Below are positions 28,405 to 36,419 of a stretch of DNA of 64,000 nt, in pieces. Source of the DNA: Demequina lignilytica (GTDB taxonomy: Bacteria; Actinomycetota; Actinomycetes; Actinomycetales; Demequinaceae); contig NZ_JAUHPX010000004.1 of NCBI RefSeq assembly GCF_030418305.1, positions 186,001 through 250,000 of the forward strand, read 5' to 3'. Position numbers and translations under genes: made by a program. The notes under the pieces are model-generated. The model was not told the origin of the DNA and ran no database searches. It was given only the letters and a program-made list of their open reading frames with translations. Each line of letters starts with the position of its first letter. Within the stretch, counting starts at the first letter, position 1.

Positions 28405-29409
28405 TCAGTTGGCTCCCGAGAACTCGGCCCGGCGCGCCACGATCCAGCGGGCGAGCATGTTGACCAGCAGGGTGATGATGAACAGCGCGAGGCCCAGCGC
28501 GATCAGGGCGGACACGCCCTGGGTGTTCGCCTCCGGGAACTGGCCCGCGATGAACGATGCGATGGTGTTGTGGCTCGCGGCGTTGAAGAGGCCGAACGAG
28601 TAGCTCAGGCCCACCGAGAGGATCATGTAGACCGCCATGGTCTCGCCGAGCGCGCGGCCCAGGCCGAGCATCGTCGCGCCGATCATGCCCGAGCGCGCGA
28701 AGGGGAAGACCGCCATGCGGATCATCTCCCAGCGGGTGGCACCCATGGCGAGGGCGGCCTCCTCGTGCAGCTTGGGCGTCTGGAGGAACACCTCGCGGGT
28801 GACGGCGGTGATGATCGGGACCACCATGATCGCGAGGACGATGCCCGCGGACATGGCCACGCGGCCCGTCGAGGAGATGGTGCCGTCGGCGGCCGGGGCG
28901 AACAGCGGGATCCAGCCGAAGTAGGTGCTGATCCACTCGTAGGCGGGCTGGAGCACCGGGATCACGACGATCGCACCCCAGAGTCCGTAGACCACCGAGG
29001 GGATCGCGGCGAGCAGGTCGATCATGTAGCCCAGGCCCTGCGCCAGCTTGCGCGGCGCGAAGTGGGAGATGAAGAGCGCGATGCCGATCGACAGCGGCGT
29101 CGCGATGAGCAGGGCGACCGCGGAGATCAGCACGGTGCCGAAGACCAGGAAGCCGGCGAGCTCGATGAGGCTCTGGCCCTCGTCGGGCCGGACCCAGGAG
29201 ATCTTGGCGGCGACCTCGCCGGAGGTGTCGGTGAGCGCCGGCCACGCCTCGACGAGCAGGAACGTCGCGACGGCGGCCAGGGTCACCAGGATCAGCGTGG
29301 CGGCGGTGGCCGACAGGCCGAAGAAGACCTTGTTCGCCGCACGCTCGGTGTGCGCCGTCAGGGGGGTGCCGGCCGCGGTGACCGCGGTGGGCTTGTCAGT
29401 GGTGGTCAC
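28405..29409 (-). CDS. pstC: Phosphate ABC transporter permease PstC
   Basis: 334 residues with six or seven hydrophobic helices; the ATPase-contact loop is LQTPKLHEEAALAMGATRWEM. Pairs with PstA to form the phosphate channel. Start GTG, 95 bp after pstS, with a hairpin between them that may lower expression relative to pstS. Confidence 0.96.
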   Translation of the reverse strand: MTTTDKPTAVTAAGTPLTAHTERAANKVFFGLSATAATLILVTLAAVATFLLVEAWPALTDTSGEVAAKISWVRPDEGQSLIELAGFLVFGTVLISAVALLIATPLSIGIALFISHFAPRKLAQGLGYMIDLLAAIPSVVYGLWGAIVVIPVLQPAYEWISTYFGWIPLFAPAADGTISSTGRVAMSAGIVLAIMVVPIITAVTREVFLQTPKLHEEAALAMGATRWEMIRMAVFPFARSGMIGATMLGLGRALGETMAVYMILSVGLSYSFGLFNAASHNTIASFIAGQFPEANTQGVSALIALGLALFIITLLVNMLARWIVARRAEFSGAN

Positions 29410-29450
29410 GCTCTACTCTCCGTGGAGGCTCCGTGGGAGGCGGACAGACA

Positions 29451-29486
29451 GGTGGTGGACTCATCCTCGCGGACGAGCCCACCACC
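29451..29486 (-). terminator. Hairpin between pstS and pstC
   Basis: GGTGGTGG pairs with CCACCACC, with further imperfect inner pairing (CTC.TCC / GGACGAG). Position fits a leaky terminator or mRNA-stabilising hairpin that keeps binding-protein mRNA in excess. Confidence 0.6.
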
Positions 29487-29504
29487 GGTCCAATCCAATG
29501 CTGC

Positions 29505-30623
29505 TTACGCCGCCGCGATCTCGTCGAGGATCGCGGTGATCTTCGCGGACAGGTCCGCGGAGATCGGCGAGGAGCCGGCGGCCGAGGCCGACTGCGCCTG
29601 ACCCTCCTCCGAGGCGACGTACTTGAGGAAGCCGGTCACCAGGGCGGCCTCGGTCGCGTCGTCGTACTGCTGGCAGACGATGTGGTACGAGACCAGGACC
29701 AGCGGGTAGGCGCCCGCGGCGGTCGTGGTGCGGTCGAGGTGGATCGCGAGGTCGTTCTCACCGCTGGTGTAGTCCGCGGCCGGCGAGGCGTCCACGACGG
29801 CGGCGGCGGCCTCGGCGGAGAACGGCACGTACTCCTCGCCGACCTTCAGCGCGACGGTGCCGAGGTCGCCGGCACGCGAGGCGTCGGCGTAGCCGATGGT
29901 GCCCGCGTTGTCCTGGACGATCTGCACGAGGGCCGAGGTGCCCTGGCCCGACTCGCCCGCGGCACCCATCCAGTCACCGGAGGCCTCCTGGCCCCACGTG
30001 GTGGAGGCGGCGGCGAGGTACTCGGTGAAGTTCTCGGTGGTGCCCGACTCGTCGGCACGGTGGACGATGGTGATCGCGCTGTCGGGCAGCTCGACGCCCT
30101 CGTTCTGCGACGCGATCGCGTCGTCCGACCAGTTGGTGATCGTGCCGTTGAAGATGTCCGCGATGGTGTCCGCGTCCATGTTCAGCGAGTCGATGCCGTC
30201 GAGGTTGAAGATGACCGCGATGGGCGAGATGTACATCGGCAGGTGGATCGCGCCGGACTCGCCGTCGCAGCGGGCGATGGAGAGGTCGTACTCCTCCTCG
30301 TCCATCTGGGCGTCCGAGCCGGCGAACGAGGTCGCGCCGTCGAGGAACTGGGTGCGGCCACCGCCCGAGCCGACCGGGTCGTAGTTGACGGTCACGTCGG
30401 GGTTCGCGGACTGGAACCCGGCGCGCCAGGCCTCCATCGCGGACTCCTGCGACGAGGCGCCGGCGCCGTTCAGCGAGCCCGAGAGCTCCATGGCGGTGTC
30501 GGTGGTCTCCGTGGCCGACGACTCGGTGTCGGTCGAGCCCTCGTTCGAGGCGGAGCAGGCGGCAAGCGCAAACGTCAGCGCGGTGGCGGTCAGCACCGCA
30601 CCGGTGCGAGCAGCGATCTTCAC
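29505..30623 (-). CDS. pstS: Phosphate-binding lipoprotein PstS
   Basis: 372 residues with signal peptide and lipobox (FALAACS). Phosphate-contact segments are GAGASSQ, GSGGGRTQF and RADESGTTENF. The GTG at 30623 is chosen because AGGAAA lies 6 nt upstream; GTG at 30638 is an alternative. First gene of the pst operon, with three PHO-box units about 100 bp upstream. Confidence 0.95.
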   Translation of the reverse strand: MKIAARTGAVLTATALTFALAACSASNEGSTDTESSATETTDTAMELSGSLNGAGASSQESAMEAWRAGFQSANPDVTVNYDPVGSGGGRTQFLDGATSFAGSDAQMDEEEYDLSIARCDGESGAIHLPMYISPIAVIFNLDGIDSLNMDADTIADIFNGTITNWSDDAIASQNEGVELPDSAITIVHRADESGTTENFTEYLAAASTTWGQEASGDWMGAAGESGQGTSALVQIVQDNAGTIGYADASRAGDLGTVALKVGEEYVPFSAEAAAAVVDASPAADYTSGENDLAIHLDRTTTAAGAYPLVLVSYHIVCQQYDDATEAALVTGFLKYVASEEGQAQSASAAGSSPISADLSAKITAILDEIAAA

Positions 30624-30712
30624 GTTCAGTTTCCTCACAAGTTGGGAGTGCCCGGCGTGCTGCCGGATGACCACCAAGGTAAGGAGCGAAGGTAACGGCG
30701 CCCGGGGCGGAT

Positions 30713-30741
30713 TCTGAATGGAAGATGAACATCCGGTGAAC
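30713..30741 (-). promoter_or_regulatory. PHO box upstream of pstS (three units)
   Basis: On the minus strand, GTTCACC, GTTCATC and ATTCAGA occur at exact 11-bp intervals (plus-strand 735-741, 724-730 and 713-719 of 30 kb). This is the direct-repeat PHO box bound by PhoP/RegX3-type regulators in actinobacteria, placed upstream of the phosphate-binding protein gene. Confidence 0.88.
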
Positions 30742-30814
30742 TGCCCGGCGCCGTGATCGAAACGTGACGATCCTGCCCCCCTGCACCGCCGCATCGTCCC
30801 TCCGGACGGGTGCG

Positions 30815-31510
30815 TCAGGCCTCGAACGTGTAGCCCACCCCGCGCACGGTCTGGATGAGCACGGGCTGCGACGGGTCAGCCTCGACCCGCGAGCGGATGC
30901 GCTTGATGTGGACGTCGAGGGTCTTGGTGTCGCCGAAGTAGTCGGCGCCCCACACGCGGTCGATGATCACCTGGCGCGGCAGCACGCGGCCGGCGTTCTG
31001 CGCGAGTAGGTGCAGCAGCGCGAACTCCTTGGGCGGCAGGGAGATGGTCTCGCCGTCCTTCGTCAGGTGCAGGCGCTCGGGGTCGAGGGTGATGCCGGCG
31101 AGGGTGAGGCGTTCCGGCTCGTCGATCACCTCGCGCTGGCCCGACGCGACGCGGCGCAGCACGTTGCGGATGCGCGCGACCAGCTCGCGGCCGGAGTACG
31201 GCTTGGTGACGTAGTCGTCGGCGCCCAGCTCGAGGCCGATGATCCGGTCGACCGGGTCGTCCTTCGCGGTGACCATGATGACGGGCACGTCCGAGCGCTC
31301 GCGGATCGCCTTGTAGACCTCGGGTCCGGGCAGCCCGGGCAGCATGAGGTCGAGCAGCACCAGGTCGGCGCCGTCGCGGGCGAACGCCTCGACGCCCTTG
31401 GGTCCGGTCTCCGCGAGCCCGACGGCGAACCCCTCGCGCTCGAGCAGGAACTGGAGGGAGTCGCGGTACGACTCCTCGTCCTCGATCACGAGGATCCTCG
31501 CCTCCGACAT
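30815..31510 (-). CDS. regX3: Response regulator RegX3 (phosphate regulon)
   Basis: 231 residues. Receiver domain with the acidic pocket at the N-terminus (VIEDEESY), the phospho-acceptor in LVLLDLMLPGLPG and the Lys in MVTAKD. OmpR-type winged helix follows (LPPKEFALLHLLAQNAGRV; IKRIRSRVE; TVRGVGYTFE). It starts directly at the senX3 stop with no gap. Likely binds the PHO boxes at pstS and phoU. Confidence 0.95.
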   Translation of the reverse strand: MSEARILVIEDEESYRDSLQFLLEREGFAVGLAETGPKGVEAFARDGADLVLLDLMLPGLPGPEVYKAIRERSDVPVIMVTAKDDPVDRIIGLELGADDYVTKPYSGRELVARIRNVLRRVASGQREVIDEPERLTLAGITLDPERLHLTKDGETISLPPKEFALLHLLAQNAGRVLPRQVIIDRVWGADYFGDTKTLDVHIKRIRSRVEADPSQPVLIQTVRGVGYTFEA

Positions 31511-32620
31511 CTACCCCTCCTGAAGAACGTTGAGCTTGAGCGTGAACGTGGAGCCGACGCCCTGCTCGGACCACAGGCCCACCGAGCCGGCGTGCTGGAG
31601 CGCCACGTGCTTGACGATGCTGAGGCCCAGGCCGGTGCCGCCGGTGTCGCGGGAGCGGGCCGGGTCGGCGCGGTAGAAGCGCTCGAAGATGCGCTCCTGG
31701 TCCTTGGGGTCGATGCCGATCCCGTGGTCGACCACGGAGATCGAGGCGACGCCGTCCTTCGCGCCGAGCGCGACGGCCACCTCGCGCCCGGGGTCGGAGT
31801 ACTGGACGGCGTTGTCGATCAGGTTGCGCAGCGCCATCACCAGCAGGTCGCGGTCGCCCATGATCTCGGGCCGCGCCTTGAGGTCGGGGACGATGCGGAT
31901 GTCGCGGGCGTCGGCGCCCAGGCGGGCGGCCTCGATCGCCTCGTGGACCACGCCGTCGAGCTGGAGGCGCTCGTGCTCCGCGATGGAGCCGCCGCCCTGA
32001 AGCCGGGTGATCTCGATGATCTCCTGGATGAGCTTGGTGAGGCGGCGGGCCTCCTTGCGCATCTTCTTGGCGAACTTGCGGACCATCACCGGGTCGTCCG
32101 CGCCCTCCTCGATGGTCTCCGCGAGCAGGCTGAGCGCGCCGATCGGGGTCTTCAGCTCGTGCGAGACGTTGACGGCGAACTCGCGGCGGGACTGCTCGGC
32201 GGCGCGCGCCTCGGTGTGGTCGTTCGCGACCGCGAGGCACAGCTCGTCGTCGAGCGGGGTCACGCGCACGTGGACGAAGGAGGTGCTGCCGAGCACGCCG
32301 CGCTGGACCGCGACCTCGTCCTCGACCGGCTCGTCCCTCCTCCACGCCTCCTCCGCGAGATCCGCGACGTCGGAGTGGAGCTTGCCGTCCAGCCGGGCGA
32401 TGCCGAGCGCGACCGCCGGCGAGTTCGCGAACGCCGAGCGCCGGTCGCGGCGCACCACCACGGCCCCCGACTGGAGGATGGACATCAGCTGGCGGGTGCG
32501 GTGCGGCACCAGGGTCGCCGCGACGGTCAGCCGGTGCCGCCTGCGCAGGCCGAGAAGCGCGACCACGGCGGCCCCGACCAGGGCGCCGACGGCGGCGGCC
32601 AGCCACAGGTCGGGAGTCAT
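31511..32620 (-). CDS. senX3: Sensor histidine kinase SenX3
   Basis: 369 residues: one or two N-terminal membrane helices (about 4-28), a PAS-like domain (about 45-145), HisKA with NVSHELKTPIGALS (phospho-His), and HATPase with NLIDNAVQYS, DHGIGI and GGTGLGLSI. TACTGT is 6 nt before the ATG at 32620, supporting that start. In phosphate-replete cells this family works through PhoU and Pst to keep RegX3 inactive. An exact GGACGATGCG (31888) encodes the conserved IRIVPDL. Confidence 0.94.
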   Translation of the reverse strand: MTPDLWLAAAVGALVGAAVVALLGLRRRHRLTVAATLVPHRTRQLMSILQSGAVVVRRDRRSAFANSPAVALGIARLDGKLHSDVADLAEEAWRRDEPVEDEVAVQRGVLGSTSFVHVRVTPLDDELCLAVANDHTEARAAEQSRREFAVNVSHELKTPIGALSLLAETIEEGADDPVMVRKFAKKMRKEARRLTKLIQEIIEITRLQGGGSIAEHERLQLDGVVHEAIEAARLGADARDIRIVPDLKARPEIMGDRDLLVMALRNLIDNAVQYSDPGREVAVALGAKDGVASISVVDHGIGIDPKDQERIFERFYRADPARSRDTGGTGLGLSIVKHVALQHAGSVGLWSEQGVGSTFTLKLNVLQEG

Positions 32621-32647
32621 GGCCACACAGTATCCACGCGCGTCGGA

Positions 32648-32685
32648 GTTCACCCAATGTTCAAACGGGTCACCGATTGTTCACC
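32648..32685 (+). promoter_or_regulatory. Two PHO boxes between senX3 and phoU
   Basis: GTTCACC (32648) and GTTCAAA (32659), then GGTCACC (32668) and GTTCACC (32679): two pairs, each with 11-bp periodicity. They lie between divergent senX3 and phoU and probably mediate autoregulation of both by RegX3. Confidence 0.85.
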
Positions 32686-32758
32686 GTCGGTCGGGGCGGA
32701 AGCGTCCGGGATGCCCCTGGTTGGTGCCAGACTTGGAGGGCACAGCAGAAGGAGAGCC

Positions 32759-33418
32759 ATGCGCACCCTGTTCAACGCCGAGATGGCGGACCTCGCCCAG
32801 GACCTGATCGCGATGGCGCGTCACGTCGAGACCGCCATCACCAAGACCGCGGACGCCATCCTCACCGGCGACCTCGAGCTCGCCCAGTCCGTGATCGCGG
32901 ACGACGCGAAGCTCGACGAGCTCGAGGACATCGTCGACGAGCGCTGCGTCCTGCTCATCGCGCAGCAGCAGCCCGTGGGCCTCGACCTCCGCACCATCAT
33001 CAGCTCGCTGCGGATCTCCGCGTCGCTCGAGCGGATGGGCGACCTCGCCGAGCACATCGCGAAGGACGCCCGTCGCGCGTACCCGAACTCCGCGATCCCG
33101 GACTCGCACCGCCAGATCATCGAGGACATGTGCGCGGCCGCCAAGGAGGCCGCCGGCGAGGTGGTCAAGCTGCTCGAGAACCGCGACCTCAACGTGGCCG
33201 CGGCGATCGTGGAGGACGACGACCGCCTCGACGACCTGCACGAGGCCGCCTACCAGGGCCTCGTCGCGGAGGGCTACGCGGGCACGCCTCAGGAGACCCT
33301 GGACGTCGCGCTGCTCGCCCGCTACTTCGAGCGCTTCGGCGACCACGCGGTGGGCATCTCCCGCCGCATCGTCTACCTGGTCACCGGCGACCACTCGGGC
33401 GACCGCGCCAAGATCTGA
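32759..33418 (+). CDS. phoU: Phosphate regulon repressor PhoU
   Basis: 219 residues forming two similar three-helix bundles. The metal-cluster motifs E(x)xxD appear as LERMGDLAEHIAK and FERFGDHAVGISR. Links the Pst importer to the SenX3 kinase. AGGAG precedes the ATG at 32759. Divergent from senX3-regX3, the standard actinobacterial layout. Confidence 0.95.
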   Translation: MRTLFNAEMADLAQDLIAMARHVETAITKTADAILTGDLELAQSVIADDAKLDELEDIVDERCVLLIAQQQPVGLDLRTIISSLRISASLERMGDLAEHIAKDARRAYPNSAIPDSHRQIIEDMCAAAKEAAGEVVKLLENRDLNVAAAIVEDDDRLDDLHEAAYQGLVAEGYAGTPQETLDVALLARYFERFGDHAVGISRRIVYLVTGDHSGDRAKI

Positions 33419-33499
33419 GAGCCCGCGGCGGGCGACGCGCTCTGGGGGGAGTCGCGCGCAGGCCGCTCCGGCCGCGCCTCGTCATCGGGCGGCGGCCAC

Positions 33500-33531
33500 G
33501 GGCCCCGCACCCCGCCAGGGGTGCGGGGCCC
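33500..33531 (+). terminator. phoU terminator
   Basis: Perfect 14-bp stem GGGCCCCGCACCCC / GGGGTGCGGGGCCC with a 4-nt loop, followed by CTCTCTTTC. It occupies part of the 308-bp space between convergent phoU and gpmA; the rest holds repeat C2 and the gpmA terminator. Confidence 0.9.
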
Positions 33532-33596
33532 CTCTCTTTCTCCCCCGCCCCGCCCCAGCCCCCCGCGCCCCCGGCCTCCCTGCCCCCGAACCCGCT

Positions 33597-33644
33597 GCGG
33601 GGAGGTCATGGCCCTTCCCCACGCATCGTCACCTCCTGCGGGGA
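33597..33644 (+). repeat. Family C half element (C2)
   Basis: Two forward GCGGGGA motifs at 33597 and 33638, exactly 41 bp apart; the second is in the full CTCCTGCGGGGAGCTC form. Between them is a 9-of-10 copy of GGACGATGCG (reverse). No inverted half follows. Confidence 0.82.
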
Positions 33645-33667
33645 GCTCAATGCCCCCGGGCATGCGA

Positions 33668-33703
33668 CAGGGCCCCCGCCTCCGTCGGGAGGCGAGGGCC
33701 CTG
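33668..33703 (-). terminator. gpmA terminator
   Basis: Stem CAGGGCCCCCGCCTCC / GGAGGCGAGGGCCCTG with one mismatch and a 4-nt loop, 24 bp past the gpmA stop. Confidence 0.75.
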
Positions 33704-33726
33704 CGCGTGGCAGCCGGTCCGGGCTG

Positions 33727-34473
33727 CTACTTCTTCTTGCCCTGGTTGGCGACGGCCTGGATGGCGGCCGCGGCGGCCTCCGGGTCCAGGTACGTGCCGC
33801 CGGGGTTGGTCGGCTTCAGGGTCTCCTCGTCGAGGTGGTACACCAGCGGGATGCCCGTGGGGATGTTGACGCCCACGATCGCGTCGTCCGCGACGTCGTC
33901 GAGGTGCTTCACGATCGCGCGCAGCGAGTTGCCGTGCGCCGCGACCATGACGGTCTTGCCGGCCTTGAGATCCGGGACCACCTCGGACTCCCAGTACGGC
34001 AGTGCGCGCTCGAGGACGTCCTTGAGGCACTCCGTCTTGGGGATCGGCTCGCCGGCGTAGCGCGGGTCGCCCTCCTGCGTCCAGGTGTTGTCGGCGCTGA
34101 TCTCCGGCGGCGGCACGTCGTAGGAACGGCGCCAGATCATGAACTTCTCCTCGCCGAACTGCTCGAGGGTCTCGGCCTTGTTCTTGCCCTGGAGGTCGCC
34201 GTAGTGACGCTCGTTGAGGCGCCAGTTGCGCTTGACCGGGATCCAGTGACGGTCCGCCGCGTCGAGCGCGAGGTTCGCGGTCATGATCGCGCGACGCAGC
34301 AGCGAGGTGTGCAGCACGTCGGGGAGGATGCCCTCCTCCTTGAGCAGCTCGCCGCCGCGCTTGGCCTCGCCCCAGCCCTTCTCGTTGAGCGGGACATCCA
34401 CCCAGCCCGTGAAGAGGTTCTTCTCGTTCCACTCGCTCTCGCCGTGGCGGAGCAGGATCAGTGTGTAGGTCAT
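33727..34473 (-). CDS. gpmA: 2,3-bisphosphoglycerate-dependent phosphoglycerate mutase
   Basis: Glycolytic enzyme, 248 residues. The phospho-His is H10 in [10 protein letters not shown]; the second His is in [26 protein letters not shown] and [12 protein letters not shown] are dPGM signatures. Ends with a Lys-rich tail. TAGGCT stands 6 nt before the ATG, so it is probably leaderless. Confidence 0.96.
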   Translation of the reverse strand: MTYTLILLRHGESEWNEKNLFTGWVDVPLNEKGWGEAKRGGELLKEEGILPDVLHTSLLRRAIMTANLALDAADRHWIPVKRNWRLNERHYGDLQGKNKAETLEQFGEEKFMIWRRSYDVPPPEISADNTWTQEGDPRYAGEPIPKTECLKDVLERALPYWESEVVPDLKAGKTVMVAAHGNSLRAIVKHLDDVADDAIVGVNIPTGIPLVYHLDEETLKPTNPGGTYLDPEAAAAAIQAVANQGKKK

Positions 34474-34652
34474 GGCGTCAGCCTAGCCGCGACCGCCGGG
34501 GGCGCGCTGGACCGAGGTCCCGGCCGTCACCGGTCATGCGCCCGCTTGCCCGACGTCGCCCGCGTCCCCCGCGGCCCACCCGAAATGGACGATCGGTGCG
34601 CGAAACCGCCGGGTTCCGTGCACTCAGGCTCCATCTCACGGCACGGCCGCGA

Positions 34653-35720
34653 TCAGACGGCCGCGACGCAGGCCGGGCTGACCACCTCGGCGGCGGCGTG
34701 CGGCAGGTCGATCACGTCGCCGATCCCGCTCTCCGGCCGCAGCGCGAAGACGTCGGTCATCGCGAACGCCCGGACCTCGTGGCCGCGCTCGGCCCCGACG
34801 ATCAACCGGTCGCCCAGCACCGCGAAGAACCGCGGCCACTCCCCCGCGTCGATCGCCGCGCGGTAGGTCAGCTCGCCCTCGGGCGCGATGTCGAACACGC
34901 TCACGACGTCCGCGCCGCGCACGCTCACCAGCAGGACCTCGCCGTGGGGCCCGTCCGCGAGCGCGAGGTGGGAGTCCTGCAGCTCGGCGCTCCGCGGCGG
35001 GGCGAGGGTGGAGGGCGCCTCAGCGATCACCTCGGCGGTGGCGGACGTCGGGTCCCAGCGCAGCGTCCGCACCAGGTGGTCGAGCTCGCAGGTGACGTAG
35101 ATCAGCCCGCCGCGGACCACCGCGTGGCGCGGGCCGGCGCCTGGCGGCAGGGTCGCCGCGATCCCGTCGGGCTCGAGCAGCCCGTCGGAGCCGATCCGGT
35201 AGCGGCGCAGCTCATCCGTGCCCAGGTCGCAGACCAGCAGGTGGGCGCCGCCGGGGGCGATCAGCGACGAGTGGGCGTGCGGGCCCTGCTGACGATCGGC
35301 GTTCGGGCCCGAGCCGGCATGCCCGAGGAGCTGGGCCGGGGCCGCATCCGCGGGCAGGCCGTCCCCGCTCAGGCGCACGACGGCCACATCGCCGCTGGAG
35401 TAGTGGCTCACGTACAGCGTGCGGGCGTCGGGCGCGAGGAGCAGGTGGCAGGCGTCGGCGCCGCCGGTCGGGACGGAGGCGACGATGCGCGGCGCGGGCG
35501 GACGCGACACGTCGAGCACGGTGAGCGCCGAGTCAGGCAGCTCGCTTGCGACGTAGACGAGCGGCAGCTCCGGGTGGGCGAGCACGTACGACGGCGCGGG
35601 CAGCTCGGCGACCTGGACGGCTCCGGCGAGGCCGGCATCGTCCTGGATCCACAGGCCCTCGCCGAGCCCGGCGGGCGTGCCGAGGCCCGCCGCGGGGTAC
35701 GTGCCCCAGAGGAGGGTCAC
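34653..35720 (-). CDS. Lactonase-like seven-bladed beta-propeller
   Basis: 355 residues resembling the 6-phosphogluconolactonase YbhE/Pgl family (COG2706): repeated blade motifs (LTVLDVSRPP; HLLLAPDARTLYVSHYSSGDVAVVRL; GPRHAVV) and the loop QQGPHAHSSLIAPGG, which in the family carries active-site residues. Start GTG overlapping the lsr2 stop (GTGA). There are no pentose-phosphate genes around, so the substrate is uncertain. Confidence 0.82.
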   Translation of the reverse strand: MTLLWGTYPAAGLGTPAGLGEGLWIQDDAGLAGAVQVAELPAPSYVLAHPELPLVYVASELPDSALTVLDVSRPPAPRIVASVPTGGADACHLLLAPDARTLYVSHYSSGDVAVVRLSGDGLPADAAPAQLLGHAGSGPNADRQQGPHAHSSLIAPGGAHLLVCDLGTDELRRYRIGSDGLLEPDGIAATLPPGAGPRHAVVRGGLIYVTCELDHLVRTLRWDPTSATAEVIAEAPSTLAPPRSAELQDSHLALADGPHGEVLLVSVRGADVVSVFDIAPEGELTYRAAIDAGEWPRFFAVLGDRLIVGAERGHEVRAFAMTDVFALRPESGIGDVIDLPHAAAEVVSPACVAAV

Positions 35721-36049
35721 CGGGCGTCGAAGGCCTCGCGGACCTTCGCAGGGATGCGCCCGCGCTCGGGCACGTCGACGCCGTTGGCCTTGGCCCAGGC
35801 GCGGATCTCGGCGGCGTCGGAGGCCTTCGCGGCCCTGGACTCCGCGCGGCGGGCACGCGAGGCGGGCTTGCGCGCATTCATGCGACGACCTGCGGAGATC
35901 CACGGCGCGACCGCATCGCGGAATTCCTTCGCGTGGGTCGAATTCAGATCGATCTCGTACGACGTGCCATCGAGAGAGAAAGCGATGGTCTCGTCGGCCG
36001 TGCTGCCGTCGATGTCATCGACCAGCACTACCTGCACCTTCTGTGCCAC
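35717..36049 (-). CDS. lsr2: Lsr2 nucleoid-associated protein
   Basis: 110 residues. N-terminal dimerisation domain (QVVLVDDIDGSTADETIAF; YEIDLNSTHAKEFRDA) and a C-terminal DNA-binding domain (IRAWAKANGVDVPERGRIP) with the R-G-R hook that inserts in the minor groove of AT-rich DNA. Family role is silencing of AT-rich, often acquired, DNA. Followed by the lactonase-like gene with a GTGA overlap. Confidence 0.94.
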   Translation of the reverse strand: MAQKVQVVLVDDIDGSTADETIAFSLDGTSYEIDLNSTHAKEFRDAVAPWISAGRRMNARKPASRARRAESRAAKASDAAEIRAWAKANGVDVPERGRIPAKVREAFDAR

Positions 36050-36128
36050 GAGCGGTCCTTTCGGTCGGGGGGAACCGAGATAACAGTTCCACGCGGAAAG
36101 GCGCGCGTCAATTGTCCGCGATTATCGG

Positions 36129-36183
36129 CACAGAATGTCCCGCCGGGGGGAATTCCGGTCCGATATTCAGGACTGAATGTCCC
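36129..36183 (-). repeat. Family A half element in reverse orientation (A6), degenerate
   Basis: Two reverse family A cores, one decayed (..GAATGTCCC ending at 36141) and one better kept (CAGGACTGAATGTCCC ending at 36183), 42 bp apart. The second overlaps the last codons and stop of the small gene on the minus strand, so the repeat supplies that protein's C-terminal residues. Confidence 0.65.
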
Positions 36184-36418
36184 GGGGGGCGTCAGCGGAG
36201 TTCTCGGCCGACGAATTCCGGGCGGATTCCGCGCCCGCGGCACCCCCCGCATCGTCCTGCTCCGCGGCCTCGGCCGCGTCCTGCTCGGCCTCCATCCGGG
36301 CCAGCGCGGCGCGCTCGTTGCGGTCGGCGCGGATGACCGAGCGGATCGCGAACCAGAAGATCAGCCCCACCCCGATGGACGGGATGATGCCGACCAGCAC
36401 CGCCTGCCACGTGGGCAT
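36167..36418 (-). CDS. Small single-pass membrane protein
   Basis: 83 residues: one membrane helix (VLVGIIPSIGVGLIFWFAI, about 7-26), then a charged, likely helical Arg/Glu/Ala segment and an acidic tail. It starts one base after the lysS stop, so it is co-transcribed. The 3' end is formed by a family A repeat. Similar tiny membrane proteins follow lysS in related genomes by my recollection; function unknown. Confidence 0.75.
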   Translation of the reverse strand: MPTWQAVLVGIIPSIGVGLIFWFAIRSVIRADRNERAALARMEAEQDAAEAAEQDDAGGAAGAESARNSSAENSADAPRDIQS

Positions 36419-36419
36419 C

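Noticed and set aside
31010-33418. 802-residue frame opposite regX3-senX3 running into phoU
   Set aside because: Only the last 219 residues (PhoU, from the ATG at 32759) are real. The upstream part is antisense to two certain genes.
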